Origin: Bacteroidota bacterium
Lineage (GTDB): Bacteria > Bacteroidota > Bacteroidia > Sphingobacteriales > Sphingobacteriaceae
Direction: 5' to 3'
Length of the DNA stretch: 46,497 nucleotides
Assembly: GCA_026224775.1 (NCBI GenBank)
Contig: JAMFRP010000048.1
Location: 1 to 46,497, forward strand
Positions within the stretch are counted from its first letter, which is position 1. The number at the start of each line of letters is the position of its first letter. This document shows positions 8,388 through 18,337 of the stretch, one piece after another. The notes under the pieces were generated by a model that saw only the letters and a program-made list of their open reading frames with translations, did not search any database and was not told the origin of the DNA. The position numbers and the translations under genes are program-made.

Positions 8388-9007
8388 AATAAATTTGCCT
8401 TAATAATCATCGATTTCCAAAAATAGGGGAATCTTCCGCACCCTTTAAAGTCTGTAACATTAAAACCTGCATTTGTTAGCAGTCGGCTTAATGTTCTACG
8501 CGACCAAAATTTGATATGACCACCGTACCATAAAGGGTCAACATGGGCATCCCATTTATTTAATACAGCCAGACTGAGGTTTTTAAAATAACCGTGATAA
8601 GGTGTTGAAAGTATAATTTCACCCTTAGTTGAAGCTAATACTTTTTTGCTAAAATTGATAAATTTAACCGGGTCATATAGATGTTCAATAACCTCTGTTG
8701 AAATGATCGTATCAAAAGGAAGCGACCTGAGTTCTTCAGGTAATTCATCAATTGAGAGGTCCTGTATAAAAAATTTACCGGGGTTTTGTTTGTTAGCCAT
8801 TAAGATCCCGCTTTCTGATGCATCGGTACCGTAAACATTAAATCCTTTAGCAATTAAGTAGTTAGCAATATGCCCGTTACCACAACCTAAATCTAAAATA
8901 CAACGATTGTTGTCTTTATTTAATAAAGAAACTAAAGGATCAAGGATATAAGCAAAAGTGTGAAACGGTTGCTCATCGTTATAGCCATAGTCTTTATATT
9001 CGTTCAT
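8384..9007 (-). CDS. class I SAM-dependent methyltransferase
   Basis: A 207-residue Rossmann-fold methyltransferase of the UbiE/Methyltransf_23 kind. Motif I is ILDLGCGNGHIANYL (about 38-52), the acidic end of beta-2 is YGTDAS, and the post-II segment is FDTIISTEVIEHLYDP. The substrate is unknown; its position between a GT4 and the GT2-exosortase gene suggests a sugar or lipid-linked saccharide. It overlaps both neighbours by 4 nt (ATGA with the upstream GT4, TTGA with the downstream fusion). Confidence 0.85.
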   Translation of the reverse strand: MNEYKDYGYNDEQPFHTFAYILDPLVSLLNKDNNRCILDLGCGNGHIANYLIAKGFNVYGTDASESGILMANKQNPGKFFIQDLSIDELPEELRSLPFDTIISTEVIEHLYDPVKFINFSKKVLASTKGEIILSTPYHGYFKNLSLAVLNKWDAHVDPLWYGGHIKFWSRRTLSRLLTNAGFNVTDFKGCGRFPYFWKSMIIKANLF

Positions 9008-10137
9008 TTTGTGATAATTTCGTTATACATATCTATATATTCAGCTGTTATTTTATCATATTTAAAATCGGCTGAAATTTTTGCAGGTGCTGTTTTTTTT
9101 ATATAATCAATTTCATCTTTTTTGCTGCTAATGTTGTTTATAGCTTCGCTAACCGATGATGGGTTAGTTTCGCAAATCCATCCGAATTTGTTATATTTTA
9201 TATAGTCGGCTAGTCCTACCTTGCCGCTAATTAATACAGGTGTACCTACGCTAAGGCTTTCAATTACAACGTTACCAAAATTTTCGTCGTAAGATGGTAA
9301 GACCATTACATCATGCTCATAAAGCAACTGATATTTGTTATCAGTTTGAAAACCGATCCAATCAATTTGAGCGGCAATGCCATTACCCAGTGCCATTTTT
9401 TTAAGTTGATTTACATACTCGCTGTTTCCGTCGCCCGCAATGGTTAGCTTATACGGAATGGTAACTGATTTAAGCGCATCCAATAAAATATCAAGTCCTT
9501 TTTTTTCTTCAATCCTTGAGAAAAAAATAATCCGGAGATGATCAGTTGGCTGATAGCCGCTAAACCTGTTTTTGGTTAGGCTAATAAAATTGGGGATATT
9601 AAAAACAATATTACCAGGCAACATGGCTTTTAATACATCATGCTCATTATTGGATGTGGTATGTATAAAGCATTTTTTTAAAAGCGGTTTCCCTAGCCAG
9701 GAATGCATCATGCTTTTAATATTGTTGTTTTTATTATGAAATGAATAACTGCTCAATGTACCCCTTGGCGATACTATGACAGGGACTTTACGCATTAAAG
9801 CCACCAAACAACCTAATACAGATACCAGGTTCCACCAGGCATGGATGTGGATCACATCGTAATCGCGAGCGGTTCGCCATAAATGGATTAAGAGTGATGG
9901 CGAAAAATGAGTATGGTCTTTAGTGATGCGTTTAAAATAGATAACGGTTACATCATCTACCAAAACAGGCTTGGCAATTTCCACGGGTAATTCGCTTAGT
10001 CCATTGGCGGTGGTAGCATATACGGCTACATCTTCACCTGCAATAACCAATTGTTCCGATAACATAGAGATGGACATGGTTGGCCCGCCATAAATATATG
10101 CCGGCTTGTAGGATGCGCTTAATTGCAGAATTTTCAA
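9004..10137 (-). CDS. GT4 glycosyltransferase (XYAG1-like)
   Basis: A 377-residue GT-B fold retaining glycosyltransferase. The N-terminal domain begins MKILQLSASYKPAYIYGGP with the acceptor-side glycine loop. The C-terminal domain carries FFSRIEEKKGLDILLDAL and the donor motif PSYDENFGNVVIESLSVGTP, with the E-x7-E pattern. I recall an NCBIfam family called XrtY-associated glycosyltransferase XYAG1 in such loci, and this gene is the best candidate, but I could not test membership. The start codon is TTG, overlapping the Wzy-like gene stop as TTGA. Confidence 0.82.
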   Translation of the reverse strand: MKILQLSASYKPAYIYGGPTMSISMLSEQLVIAGEDVAVYATTANGLSELPVEIAKPVLVDDVTVIYFKRITKDHTHFSPSLLIHLWRTARDYDVIHIHAWWNLVSVLGCLVALMRKVPVIVSPRGTLSSYSFHNKNNNIKSMMHSWLGKPLLKKCFIHTTSNNEHDVLKAMLPGNIVFNIPNFISLTKNRFSGYQPTDHLRIIFFSRIEEKKGLDILLDALKSVTIPYKLTIAGDGNSEYVNQLKKMALGNGIAAQIDWIGFQTDNKYQLLYEHDVMVLPSYDENFGNVVIESLSVGTPVLISGKVGLADYIKYNKFGWICETNPSSVSEAINNISSKKDEIDYIKKTAPAKISADFKYDKITAEYIDMYNEIITK

Positions 10138-11537
10138 ATCTCTTTTAGGATGTTTTTTGAGCGCATTATCTTAAAAATGATAAACATGGTTACATAACTC
10201 CATACGACAACATTAATAATAAATTCAAAGCTCATCCCTCGCCAAAAAATCTGGAAGAGACCGCTAAACATTAAGGCTGTTCCTAAAATATAACCGCCAA
10301 ACAGTTTTTCGGCTTTAACATCAATCAACTGCGCAATAGCGCCGTAAGCAAACATAAAGAATACTACGCCCCACCCGCCATAAGATAAATAAGCGTCAAC
10401 AATAAAGGCTGGCTTAGCCGATACCTGTTCTCCACGGTAAACTACGCCAGCAGCATAAACCCGTTCCATTATCAAATCTTCTGTAATGGGTTTCGATGGC
10501 CAAAATATACGAGGCATCACAGCTTCGACAGATTGTTGTAAAAGTTTTGTTTTATAGTAAGGGACATTCTCGGGAGTTGATTGTATATACTTAGTGAACA
10601 TGTCTATTTCACTCAACCTAAAAGCGAGAAATTGCCAGTTATTATCGCTAAAGTTACCTTGATTATTTATGGTAGCGTCAAGAGCCGATTGCGTTGCATC
10701 ATCTGTATTTTCATCACCCGACCACGCATTCTGCCGGAAGGTGCCAACAAAAGTTGGAAGTACGATGAACAACAAAAACAATAGTGGGATAAAAATGGCC
10801 GTTACAATTCTTTTGTAATTGGGGTATAAGAAAATTCCGAGTACTAAAACACTAATAATAATGGGCTCTTTATAACCTGAAATAATAGCCTGGTAAAAGT
10901 TAAATGCAAACAAAATTATGCAGATAAAGGTATTCCTGACGTTTCTTAACGGTATAGCAAACGCCAATGCCAGTGTGCCTGAAATGAAGCTTAAAGAGTT
11001 TAGTTGGGTTGAAAATTGAGAAAGCCCGGGAACACGAATAAAAATCTCTGATAATGGAAAGCTTATTAAGGCGAACTTTAAGAGTAAACCGGCGAGAATG
11101 TCTTTTTCATAAGTGTATTTTTGCTTCTCGGGGTAATTCATGAAAAGTAAAATACCTGTAGCAAACGCGGCATGACCAAGGATATAATAACGTTGGCACT
11201 GAGCTGTACGCTCTAACATATCCGGGTCAACCAAATAATAATTGCTGACTTTATGAAAGTTATCATAGCCTATTATAGAGAAGAAATAAAATATTGATGA
11301 GCAACATGTATAACCTATGAAAATAAGCTGCACCAAAAATAAGGGCCGCATTAATTGTTCTGATACAGGCCTGTCGTTAGGTAAAGGTTTTAATTTACCG
11401 GTGAGGCTGATATAGAAAATGAAGAATGATCCTCCCCAAGCTATTAAATATGATAATTCGGCATTTGACTTAAATATCACAGCCAAAAACCAGGGGATGA
11501 ATAATATGATAAATTTTTCTACAGAACTATTTCTCAT
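10134..11537 (-). CDS. Wzy-like polysaccharide polymerase (exosortase-associated type)
   Basis: A 467-residue integral membrane protein with about 12 hydrophobic segments. A large central loop (about 275-370) contains FVGTFRQNAWSGDENTDD and MPRIFWPSKPITEDL. Long extracytoplasmic loops within many helices are the hallmark of Wzy/O-antigen polymerases, which join lipid-linked repeat units in the periplasm. I recall an NCBIfam entry 'exosortase Y-associated Wzy-like protein' that should be tested here. ATG start; it overlaps the upstream GT4 by 11 nt and the downstream GT4 by 4 nt. A WaaL-type ligase is the main alternative. Confidence 0.75.
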   Translation of the reverse strand: MRNSSVEKFIILFIPWFLAVIFKSNAELSYLIAWGGSFFIFYISLTGKLKPLPNDRPVSEQLMRPLFLVQLIFIGYTCCSSIFYFFSIIGYDNFHKVSNYYLVDPDMLERTAQCQRYYILGHAAFATGILLFMNYPEKQKYTYEKDILAGLLLKFALISFPLSEIFIRVPGLSQFSTQLNSLSFISGTLALAFAIPLRNVRNTFICIILFAFNFYQAIISGYKEPIIISVLVLGIFLYPNYKRIVTAIFIPLLFLLFIVLPTFVGTFRQNAWSGDENTDDATQSALDATINNQGNFSDNNWQFLAFRLSEIDMFTKYIQSTPENVPYYKTKLLQQSVEAVMPRIFWPSKPITEDLIMERVYAAGVVYRGEQVSAKPAFIVDAYLSYGGWGVVFFMFAYGAIAQLIDVKAEKLFGGYILGTALMFSGLFQIFWRGMSFEFIINVVVWSYVTMFIIFKIMRSKNILKEI

Positions 11538-12681
11538 CTAGTTTTTCTTCAATTGCCCGGGCTTGAGTTTCAAAATCCCATGTACTTATTAAATCTGCTG
11601 AAATTTCACCCATCTTTAAAAGTTCGGTTTTGCCTTTTTGCATTAAAGCGATTAGCTTTTTGGTCAGATCAGTAATGTTGCCAGCCTCAAATATATCACC
11701 ATTTTTGCCGGGAAAAACCAAATCAGCGGCACAACCTACTTTGTTTGATGTTAAAATTGCTTTTCCACATGCCATGGCCTCATTTATTGCCAGTCCCCAA
11801 CTTTCGGAGATGGATGGTAAGCAAAATAAATCAGCGGCATGGTAAATAACCGGTATATAAGATTGATTAACGAGATCTAAAAAATGCAGCCTCTTTATCT
11901 CGTTCGTTTCAGCTTGCTGTCGTAAATCCTTCTCATCAGGGCCATTGCCAACTAACAATAGATGTACATTAGTTTGCTTTATTGCGGAAAAAGCAGTTAA
12001 CAATGTCTTCAGGTTTTTTACCGGCTCAAATTTACCGGCATACACTATTAATATGTCCTCATCGGTGATTTTTAGCGATTCTCTTAGCTTTTGTACCTCG
12101 GAGTTGTGCCCGGCTTTAAAGCGATCATTATCTATCGCATGGGGGGCAAAACTTAGCTGGGTTTCTTTTAAGCCAAATTTTTTAAAGTAGGATTTGTTAT
12201 TACTGCCGACATAAAACGCATGGTCAACATGGCTGTAAACCCATTTCAGGAAAAATGATCTTAATAAACTCTTAAAGTTTTTTTTATCATTTAATAGGGT
12301 TGAATCACCACGAAAATATATTGGCACCTTATTTTTAAAATAGCGGAGCACCTTTAAATGCCCCTGGTAAGCCCAGCCATAAACCAATATGGCATCGGGA
12401 TTATAAGCTTTGATTTTTTCGATAAGTTCGGGATTCACAACTCCTTTAAAACCATGCGAGCCTGGGGTTTTAGCTGTATTTTTAACCCATTCGTAAGGGT
12501 AATTATCCAGTAGGGAAATATCCCAGTTTACAGTTTTATTGAAACCCGGATCGTGCTTTTTTTGTGATCCTTCTCCCCACGTGTAATAAACCTTGATTTC
12601 GATATTTTGCCGTTGATGTAGTAGCTTAAAAACCGGGGCGTAATACTGTATAGCGTGAGTGGTTATAACGGCTAACTTCAT
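11527..12681 (-). CDS. GT4 glycosyltransferase
   Basis: A 384-residue GT-B transferase beginning MKLAVITTHAIQYYAPVFK, with an IPIYFRGDSTLL-type segment in the N-terminal domain that recurs in exopolysaccharide GT4 enzymes. The C-terminal domain has YAGKFEPVKNLKTLLTAF, LLVGNGPDEKDLR and PSISESWGLAINEAMACGK, with the E-x7-E pair. The donor sugar cannot be read from sequence. ATG start, overlapping the upstream gene as ATGA. Confidence 0.85.
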   Translation of the reverse strand: MKLAVITTHAIQYYAPVFKLLHQRQNIEIKVYYTWGEGSQKKHDPGFNKTVNWDISLLDNYPYEWVKNTAKTPGSHGFKGVVNPELIEKIKAYNPDAILVYGWAYQGHLKVLRYFKNKVPIYFRGDSTLLNDKKNFKSLLRSFFLKWVYSHVDHAFYVGSNNKSYFKKFGLKETQLSFAPHAIDNDRFKAGHNSEVQKLRESLKITDEDILIVYAGKFEPVKNLKTLLTAFSAIKQTNVHLLLVGNGPDEKDLRQQAETNEIKRLHFLDLVNQSYIPVIYHAADLFCLPSISESWGLAINEAMACGKAILTSNKVGCAADLVFPGKNGDIFEAGNITDLTKKLIALMQKGKTELLKMGEISADLISTWDFETQARAIEEKLDEK

Positions 12682-13958
12682 TGAGTAATTACGCTATTAA
12701 AAAGTTCACACTGCTTTAGGGCCATGTTTTCGGCACTATATTTTTTTATGGCGATTGGGTTATATATAGTTTGTGATAAGTCCCCACCCGCTATTGCTGA
12801 AAAGAATGTGCAAATATTTTCCAATACTTCGTTATCACTATTATAGGCGTAAGCAAACGGAGCTTTGTATTCTTTAAGTACCTCCAATGCCGGGCTATTT
12901 ATATGGAACAGTGCTAACAAAGGTTTGCCGGTTAGCATATACGGGTATATTTTAGATGCGGTATAAGCCGGATCATCTGATCCGGGAACAAATAAGGCAT
13001 CAGCATGCTGCAATACATTTAGGGTATGGTAATAACTTATTCTGTCTGTGTATTCAACTACATAATCTTCCAACCCGTAATGGCGAGCGAGCGGTACTAT
13101 TGTTTGCTTACCATGGCCGGCCGGCGCATAGCTGGTACCAATAAAATAAAGGCGGATTTTTTTTAATACTCCCGGATTATTATCAATGCATTTTTTTAAA
13201 GCGGTAAAAGTGATGTTTAATGCCTGATGCATATCTGCACCACCACGGCCAACATAAACTATATTTTTGAAACCGGGCTGAAGTATTGATGCAAAACCGG
13301 ATGCGTTATCAGAGGCAATTTTTAAATCAATATCAAAAGCTCCAAATGGAATAGTTGCAGCAGGGATTTTTTTTATAACCGGATAGCGCTCTTTTAAGTC
13401 GTCAATATAATGTTCAGAAACGCTGATCAGTCCATCTACTTTTTTCAAAGCTATCGGTTCCATGTATTTATTTAGCCGGTAGGAGAACCAGTATTTTGTC
13501 GGTTGCTCATTTTTTGGCTTCTTCTTATAGTAATCAGAATGCCAGGGGTCCTGCATGTCAATTACATAAGGGATATTAAATTTATTTTTCCAATAAGGGC
13601 CTAAAATGGTAATTGGAAATTGCGTAGTACTGAAATAGATAAGATCATATTTCTTTTCTTTCAATAGTTTATTAACCGTTTTAAGATAATTCCACATTGA
13701 TCTTAAGGCAAGATTACCTAAGCCCACTTTTGCTGTTATTTTTTTACTAAGCGCATTAACTTTATAAATAGTTACATCCGCAGGGATGGAAAGCAGCAGA
13801 AGATCATCCTTTACCATTTCAGAATATTGCTCATCAACCACTACTACATCAGCTTGCCAGCCGTTTTGTTTAAAATAGGGCAGGCTCATTCTGATTCGTT
13901 GCATATCTGCCGCGTTTGAAGGTGGAAAATAGGGCGAAATGATGAGTATGTGTTTCAA
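12678..13958 (-). CDS. GT4-like glycosyltransferase
   Basis: A 426-residue GT-B protein opening MKHILIISPYFPPSNAADMQR, typical of GT4 enzymes acting in EPS loci. An internal VIDMQDPWHSDYY segment is followed by the C-terminal domain with NIVYVGRGGADMHQALNITF. The donor site is FVPGSDDPAYTASKIYPYM, where the usual E-x7-E pair is replaced by a D/S-K pattern, so the donor-binding mode may be altered. The start is TTG, 6 nt after the acyltransferase stop. It overlaps the next gene by 4 nt (ATGA). Confidence 0.78.
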   Translation of the reverse strand: MKHILIISPYFPPSNAADMQRIRMSLPYFKQNGWQADVVVVDEQYSEMVKDDLLLLSIPADVTIYKVNALSKKITAKVGLGNLALRSMWNYLKTVNKLLKEKKYDLIYFSTTQFPITILGPYWKNKFNIPYVIDMQDPWHSDYYKKKPKNEQPTKYWFSYRLNKYMEPIALKKVDGLISVSEHYIDDLKERYPVIKKIPAATIPFGAFDIDLKIASDNASGFASILQPGFKNIVYVGRGGADMHQALNITFTALKKCIDNNPGVLKKIRLYFIGTSYAPAGHGKQTIVPLARHYGLEDYVVEYTDRISYYHTLNVLQHADALFVPGSDDPAYTASKIYPYMLTGKPLLALFHINSPALEVLKEYKAPFAYAYNSDNEVLENICTFFSAIAGGDLSQTIYNPIAIKKYSAENMALKQCELFNSVITQ

Positions 13959-13964
13959 GTTAAA

Positions 13965-14978
13965 TTAAGCCGCTTTTTTGCTGGCCCATACCGCGAACAA
14001 ATGTGCAGGGCGTTCTACCGATAAATAAAACAGGTATGATATAATTATAGTTAATACGATGAAAATAGGATAGGTGAGCATATTTACCGGTATTAGCAAC
14101 ACCAGTAAAGTATAAATTATAGGGTGACAAAGGTATAACGAATATGAGAACTTGCCCATGTGTTCAAATATCATGTATGGTTTACGTGTTTTAAAATATA
14201 CAATTTCGGCTTGTAGCCACTTGTATAAGGCAATCGCAAAAATATTCATGGATAGAATAAAGCTTAGGTGCAGGTGAAACTTAGCGAAACCTAAAATGCA
14301 ACTAACTAAAAATACTGCGATACGGTAGCTAGCAATTTTGCCAAATGAAACCTGTTTAAAGTCGTCAATATGTTCGGCCAGCACAACTCCTAAAATCCAA
14401 ACTGGCAAACCAACTATCCATGTTAACCAAGGGCCAAACTGCCAGTAATAACCCTGCATCATATCATTAGATTGTTTGTAAAATGCCACTAACTCGTGAA
14501 ATCCTAATGTGCAGATCATAATTGCGGAAATAATAAAGGTTGCTATAAATTTTTGTTTCCAACTGCCTGGAATTCTTGCCAGTAATGGATATAAAGCATA
14601 ATAAGCCAGTTCGCATATCAAGCTCCATATCACTGCTTTATCGGGATGGTCGAATTTAATGCCCGCGAAAAATATAGCAATCAGTGGAATTAAGACCCTG
14701 GAAAATCTTCTGATCCAAAATTTCTTCAAATCGATGGCTTTGTTCCTGTTTGGATAGTGAATTACAAATCCGGATATAATAAAAAAGGCTATTACTGCGG
14801 CCGTACCATCAAAGGCATTGGCCAACACCGCGCCAAATAATTGTACAATATGAGATCCCGCTTTTTTACAGTAATCAGCGATTGGGTCATCAAAATGTGA
14901 TAGCATAACAATAAACGCCAGGATAAACCTGATGCTATCTACACCTTTAAACCATTTGTTATTATCGGGTTTACTCAT
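13965..14978 (-). CDS. acyltransferase family 3 (OafA/YrhL-like) membrane protein
   Basis: A membrane acyltransferase with about ten helices that would O-acetylate or otherwise acylate the polysaccharide. The signature first helix is FKGVDSIRFILAFIVMLSH, including the catalytic-type R/H positions, followed by AFFIISGFVIHYPNRNK. Two in-frame ATGs exist. I choose the one at 14978 (MSKPDNNKWFKG), which gives an 8-nt overlap with the upstream stop; the other at 14996 adds MLFKLY and a 26-nt overlap. About 337 residues, normal for the family without the SGNH extension. Confidence 0.85.
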   Translation of the reverse strand: MSKPDNNKWFKGVDSIRFILAFIVMLSHFDDPIADYCKKAGSHIVQLFGAVLANAFDGTAAVIAFFIISGFVIHYPNRNKAIDLKKFWIRRFSRVLIPLIAIFFAGIKFDHPDKAVIWSLICELAYYALYPLLARIPGSWKQKFIATFIISAIMICTLGFHELVAFYKQSNDMMQGYYWQFGPWLTWIVGLPVWILGVVLAEHIDDFKQVSFGKIASYRIAVFLVSCILGFAKFHLHLSFILSMNIFAIALYKWLQAEIVYFKTRKPYMIFEHMGKFSYSLYLCHPIIYTLLVLLIPVNMLTYPIFIVLTIIISYLFYLSVERPAHLFAVWASKKAA

Positions 14979-16188
14979 ATATAGTTTGAATAACATTATT
15001 AATACAGGTTATAAACTTAGCGCCTTCTCTTGCCCAGTTTAAATCTGTTTGACCAAGTTTAAAAGCAGATTGCTTTTTTTGATAAAGGCCTGATCTGTCG
15101 CTATTATATTTCGATAAAATATCAGCTAATTCTTCGGCATTATTATAAATATGGCCAACCTGCGGGTATTGATTTACAAAGGCAGCCTGTGCTGTGGTAT
15201 TGCTGGCAATTACGGCCAAACCACTCTGCACATAAGTAAGTATTTTGTTGCTAAGCGCGATGCTGTTATTTAAGCAGAAACCGGTTTCGGAGCCAAAGCC
15301 AATATCAAATTGTTTGGCAATATTGAACAGTTCTTCTGAATAAACAGGCTTGTGAAAATGCAAAGTGCATTTTGATCCTTGCTTAAGCATGGCGATCAGC
15401 TGGTTTTTATACTCATCAGTTGAGAATCCTAACAAATGCAGATCAGATTCAATATTACTGATATTTATTCCCTCAATAATAATTTCCAACCCTCGGTTTG
15501 GCCCAATGGTTTGGGAAAACCAAAATAGTTGTAATGGTTCACTGGTGTTATTGATAATTTCGTGGGTATCCGTTTTGGGAAAAACGTTTATTACTGTTGT
15601 TATATCCCGATTAAATAATGCCGTGTATTGTTCCGTGATTTGTGGACTTGAGGCCGTCATATAATCCAGTTGTGGAATGTATTTTTCCTCAACTGTAGTT
15701 TTTAATTTTACATCCGGATCGTTGGTATTATCACACACCTCGTTGCGGTGAAAATCCTCGGCATCAAAGCCACATTTCGCTTTGGTTTTTTTTGCCGCGA
15801 TAACCGCAATGGGTAATGTGCCAAGGTTATGAGCGATGTATAAATCGGCCTTGTGGTTTATGGCTTTTTTTAACTGCCACAGGTAATTGCGGTTTATTTT
15901 GATGTTGATATTGCTGCTCAGCTTGTGTGTTAGCTTACTTAGCAGCCTGTTGATTTTTGATGGTAAGTTATAGCCTGTCCAATTAAGACAGTCATAAGTC
16001 CAGTTGAGATTTTGATTTAGAATATGCTGGTCATGATCGATTAAATAAGGCACATATTGGGTGAATATGATATGCACTTTGTATCCAGCTTTAGACAACG
16101 CTACTGCCTCTTTAACCAAACGCGGGTTTGATGCCATGTGTCCGGGAGTAATTAAACAGATGGTTTTTCCTGCTTGAACTGTTGCCAT
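14971..16188 (-). CDS. GT4-like glycosyltransferase
   Basis: A 405-residue GT-B protein. The N-terminal half has ICLITPGHMASNPRLVKEAV and KADLYIAHNLGTLPIA followed by CGFDAEDFHRNE, a pattern found in a subgroup of EPS glycosyltransferases. The C-terminal half has LQLFWFSQTIGPNRGLEII and a donor region NSIALSNKILTYVQSGLAV. The ATG start lies inside the end of the upstream gene (37-nt overlap), the longest overlap in the operon, so translation is likely coupled. Donor sugar unknown. Confidence 0.8.
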   Translation of the reverse strand: MATVQAGKTICLITPGHMASNPRLVKEAVALSKAGYKVHIIFTQYVPYLIDHDQHILNQNLNWTYDCLNWTGYNLPSKINRLLSKLTHKLSSNINIKINRNYLWQLKKAINHKADLYIAHNLGTLPIAVIAAKKTKAKCGFDAEDFHRNEVCDNTNDPDVKLKTTVEEKYIPQLDYMTASSPQITEQYTALFNRDITTVINVFPKTDTHEIINNTSEPLQLFWFSQTIGPNRGLEIIIEGINISNIESDLHLLGFSTDEYKNQLIAMLKQGSKCTLHFHKPVYSEELFNIAKQFDIGFGSETGFCLNNSIALSNKILTYVQSGLAVIASNTTAQAAFVNQYPQVGHIYNNAEELADILSKYNSDRSGLYQKKQSAFKLGQTDLNWAREGAKFITCINNVIQTIYE

Positions 16189-17417
16189 TTATCTGCTACT
16201 ATTTCTGCTAATTTTTGTCGGTATTGTGGCCATTGCCAGTTAGCGGCTTTTTGTTTGGCGGTGTTACCGCATGCTATTACTTGTTGCACGTTAGCAACGC
16301 ACCATTGCATTTGAGTTGTAAGTTTATCTATATCCCCGGCAGGGATGATCCAGCCATCTTTGCCGGGTTCAATTACATCCGGACCGCAGCAATTTTCGGA
16401 AGCAATGATGGGTATACCCTGCGACATGGCTTCTGTGACCACCATGCCGAAGCCATCGGCAAGCGTTGGGAGAACAAATACATCGGCTTGTTGATAAAGA
16501 GCCATTAACTCATTGTGCGGGATATTCTCTTTGATGACCACTTTGCCAGGCAAATCTTCGCGCAGATGTTGTGGTAACTGCATTTTGCCAATGAGCCAAA
16601 GTTCGGCCTCATCAGCTGAAAAATTACAATTACGCCAAGCTTGGTACAATAGGTGCGAGCCTTTGCGTAATGATTGGTTACCGGCATAAATAAATACCAT
16701 TGGCTTTTTACCGGATTCAGCTTTCTGATGTTGGATAACGGGCGGAAACCCCAAAGGTATCACCGTTATCTTTTGCGGATCGACGCCGCCGGCAATCAAT
16801 GTTTTTTTTGTGAAAGTAGAGTTGCAAATGATTAGTGAAGCCAGTGCTAATTCCTCATCCCGGCGGGCATTTCTTTTTATTGCTTTACCGTTAACCAATA
16901 ATTTAGCACCTGCCGTTTGTAACTCAGGATATAAAGTAGTTTGCTGTTTCACAATCGCATCAAAAAAAGCATGATGCTGACTTGGCTGCTCATATATGCC
17001 GAGGATGTTGAGTTCCTGAGCTTTTTTCAGGGTTGATAATGCCGCATGCTCATAAGTATGAATGGCGCTGATAGTATGATTGAGGTTTTTGGCTACCCAG
17101 TTATCAAACCCAAGTTCCGACCATTCCCAAATCCTATCTGCGGCTATCGGGCCAAGATTTCTGGAAGCAATGCTTCTTAACAGTTCAGGTATTGGGCGGG
17201 ATACAAATTTATCGATAGGTAATTCACGAAATGAACGCCTGTTTATTTCCTTTTGAAGTGGTTTGATTTTCTTCAGCATAGAAGAAAAAGTATTTTCAGG
17301 ATGCTCAAAAAATGAGGTGTAGAAATGATCCAGATAGCCGGCCTCCTGATAAGCCATAACCGTTTGTTTTACGTGCGGCGGTACAGAAGGATTGGATACG
17401 ACTATCTTCAAACTCAA
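16152..17417 (-). CDS. GT4 glycosyltransferase
   Basis: A 421-residue GT-B enzyme starting MSLKIVVSNPSVPPHVKQT. The N-terminal domain is larger than usual and includes YEQPSQHHAFFDAI, a lysine/arginine-rich segment (NGKAIKRNARRDEE) and CNSTFTKKTLIAGG. The C-terminal domain has FIYAGNQSLRKGSHLLYQ and PTLADGFGMVVTEAMSQGIP. The start codon is TTG, overlapping the upstream stop as TTGA. A role in repeat-unit assembly is inferred from context. Confidence 0.84.
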   Translation of the reverse strand: MSLKIVVSNPSVPPHVKQTVMAYQEAGYLDHFYTSFFEHPENTFSSMLKKIKPLQKEINRRSFRELPIDKFVSRPIPELLRSIASRNLGPIAADRIWEWSELGFDNWVAKNLNHTISAIHTYEHAALSTLKKAQELNILGIYEQPSQHHAFFDAIVKQQTTLYPELQTAGAKLLVNGKAIKRNARRDEELALASLIICNSTFTKKTLIAGGVDPQKITVIPLGFPPVIQHQKAESGKKPMVFIYAGNQSLRKGSHLLYQAWRNCNFSADEAELWLIGKMQLPQHLREDLPGKVVIKENIPHNELMALYQQADVFVLPTLADGFGMVVTEAMSQGIPIIASENCCGPDVIEPGKDGWIIPAGDIDKLTTQMQWCVANVQQVIACGNTAKQKAANWQWPQYRQKLAEIVADKWQQFKQEKPSV

Positions 17418-18337
17418 TCTTTTGTTGATTGTAAATAATTTTCCCAGGCAGGGAGATCGACGGTTTCATTACCCGCCTGTGAAGGTGGAAATTTACCTGC
17501 TTTTACATTTTTAATAATATCCGGCAGTAATTCTAAGAATAGTTGTCCCTTATTTTCCGGATGAATAAACCAGGCATCTTCCCGTATTAAATATCTGGTT
17601 TTAAAAAGTTTGCTTTTAAGGCTTTTGGTAATGGTGCTTTCAAAAGCAGGCGGATAGGTTTTTTTAAATATCCTGCGCGCAGTAAGTTCGGGCCAGTATT
17701 TAATATCTATTAATGGGCGCTGTTGTATGAATAACTCTTTATTAAGCAATAAACAACGGGTGCTGAACCAGTGAATATCGGTAAATTTTTCTCCTGCCAA
17801 GTCTATATTTTTTTGTGGTGCGGGGCATGGGGATACCGCGATAATATCTTTTTCAGTTTCCAGGCTTTTGATGCCTTCCAGTATCCAATCGGTGCCGGGT
17901 AGTTGGTGCAAAATAATGTCGCCATCATAACGTACTACATATTTGGTGTCGCAATTAGCCAGACCAACCATGTAGGCGGTAATGGGCGCGCCCCTGAAAT
18001 CGTGGGTTTCCTTCAGTCTGTTTTTGAAAAACTGCGCGGCTAATTTTTTAATCGCCGGATCGCCGGTTTTTAGTTCGATAATTTTATCTGTAAGGCCTTC
18101 ATCCTTTAGTTTATACACGGCCTCGGTTATCAGGCGTATATTCTCTGAATACTGTGGTTCGGCATAACGTTTGGCGTGATCGTAAAAAGTGGTGAAAGGC
18201 GCTTTAATGCTATCGATCACAATAACAATATCTTTTACTGCTTCACGATGCGCTTCGGCCAATGCTTTTACCGTGTGATAGCCGTAAGTGGCATCCCCGG
18301 CAGATAAATTGATTAATAAGGAAGCATCCGCAGGCAT
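17414..18337 (-). CDS. putative GT-A fold glycosyltransferase, family not recognised
   Basis: A 307-residue soluble protein. It has no family I can name with confidence. The layout (beta strands near the N-terminus, IVIVIDSIKAPF at 37-48, then MVGLANCDTKYVVRYDGDI at 123-141) resembles a GT-A nucleotide-diphospho-sugar transferase with a DxD motif at D138/D140. The later REDAWFIHPENKGQL region could be the acceptor side. It sits between two GT4 genes, overlapping the first by 1 nt and the second by 4 nt (TTGA). I infer a glycosyltransferase; a non-catalytic sugar-binding protein is possible. Confidence 0.6.
   Translation of the reverse strand: MPADASLLINLSAGDATYGYHTVKALAEAHREAVKDIVIVIDSIKAPFTTFYDHAKRYAEPQYSENIRLITEAVYKLKDEGLTDKIIELKTGDPAIKKLAAQFFKNRLKETHDFRGAPITAYMVGLANCDTKYVVRYDGDIILHQLPGTDWILEGIKSLETEKDIIAVSPCPAPQKNIDLAGEKFTDIHWFSTRCLLLNKELFIQQRPLIDIKYWPELTARRIFKKTYPPAFESTITKSLKSKLFKTRYLIREDAWFIHPENKGQLFLELLPDIIKNVKAGKFPPSQAGNETVDLPAWENYLQSTKD

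Noticed and set aside
10134..11537. WaaL-type O-antigen ligase instead of Wzy-like polymerase
   Set aside because: Ligase and polymerase are hard to tell apart by eye, but the context (exosortase, Wza, Wzc) and the large central loop favour the polymerase.
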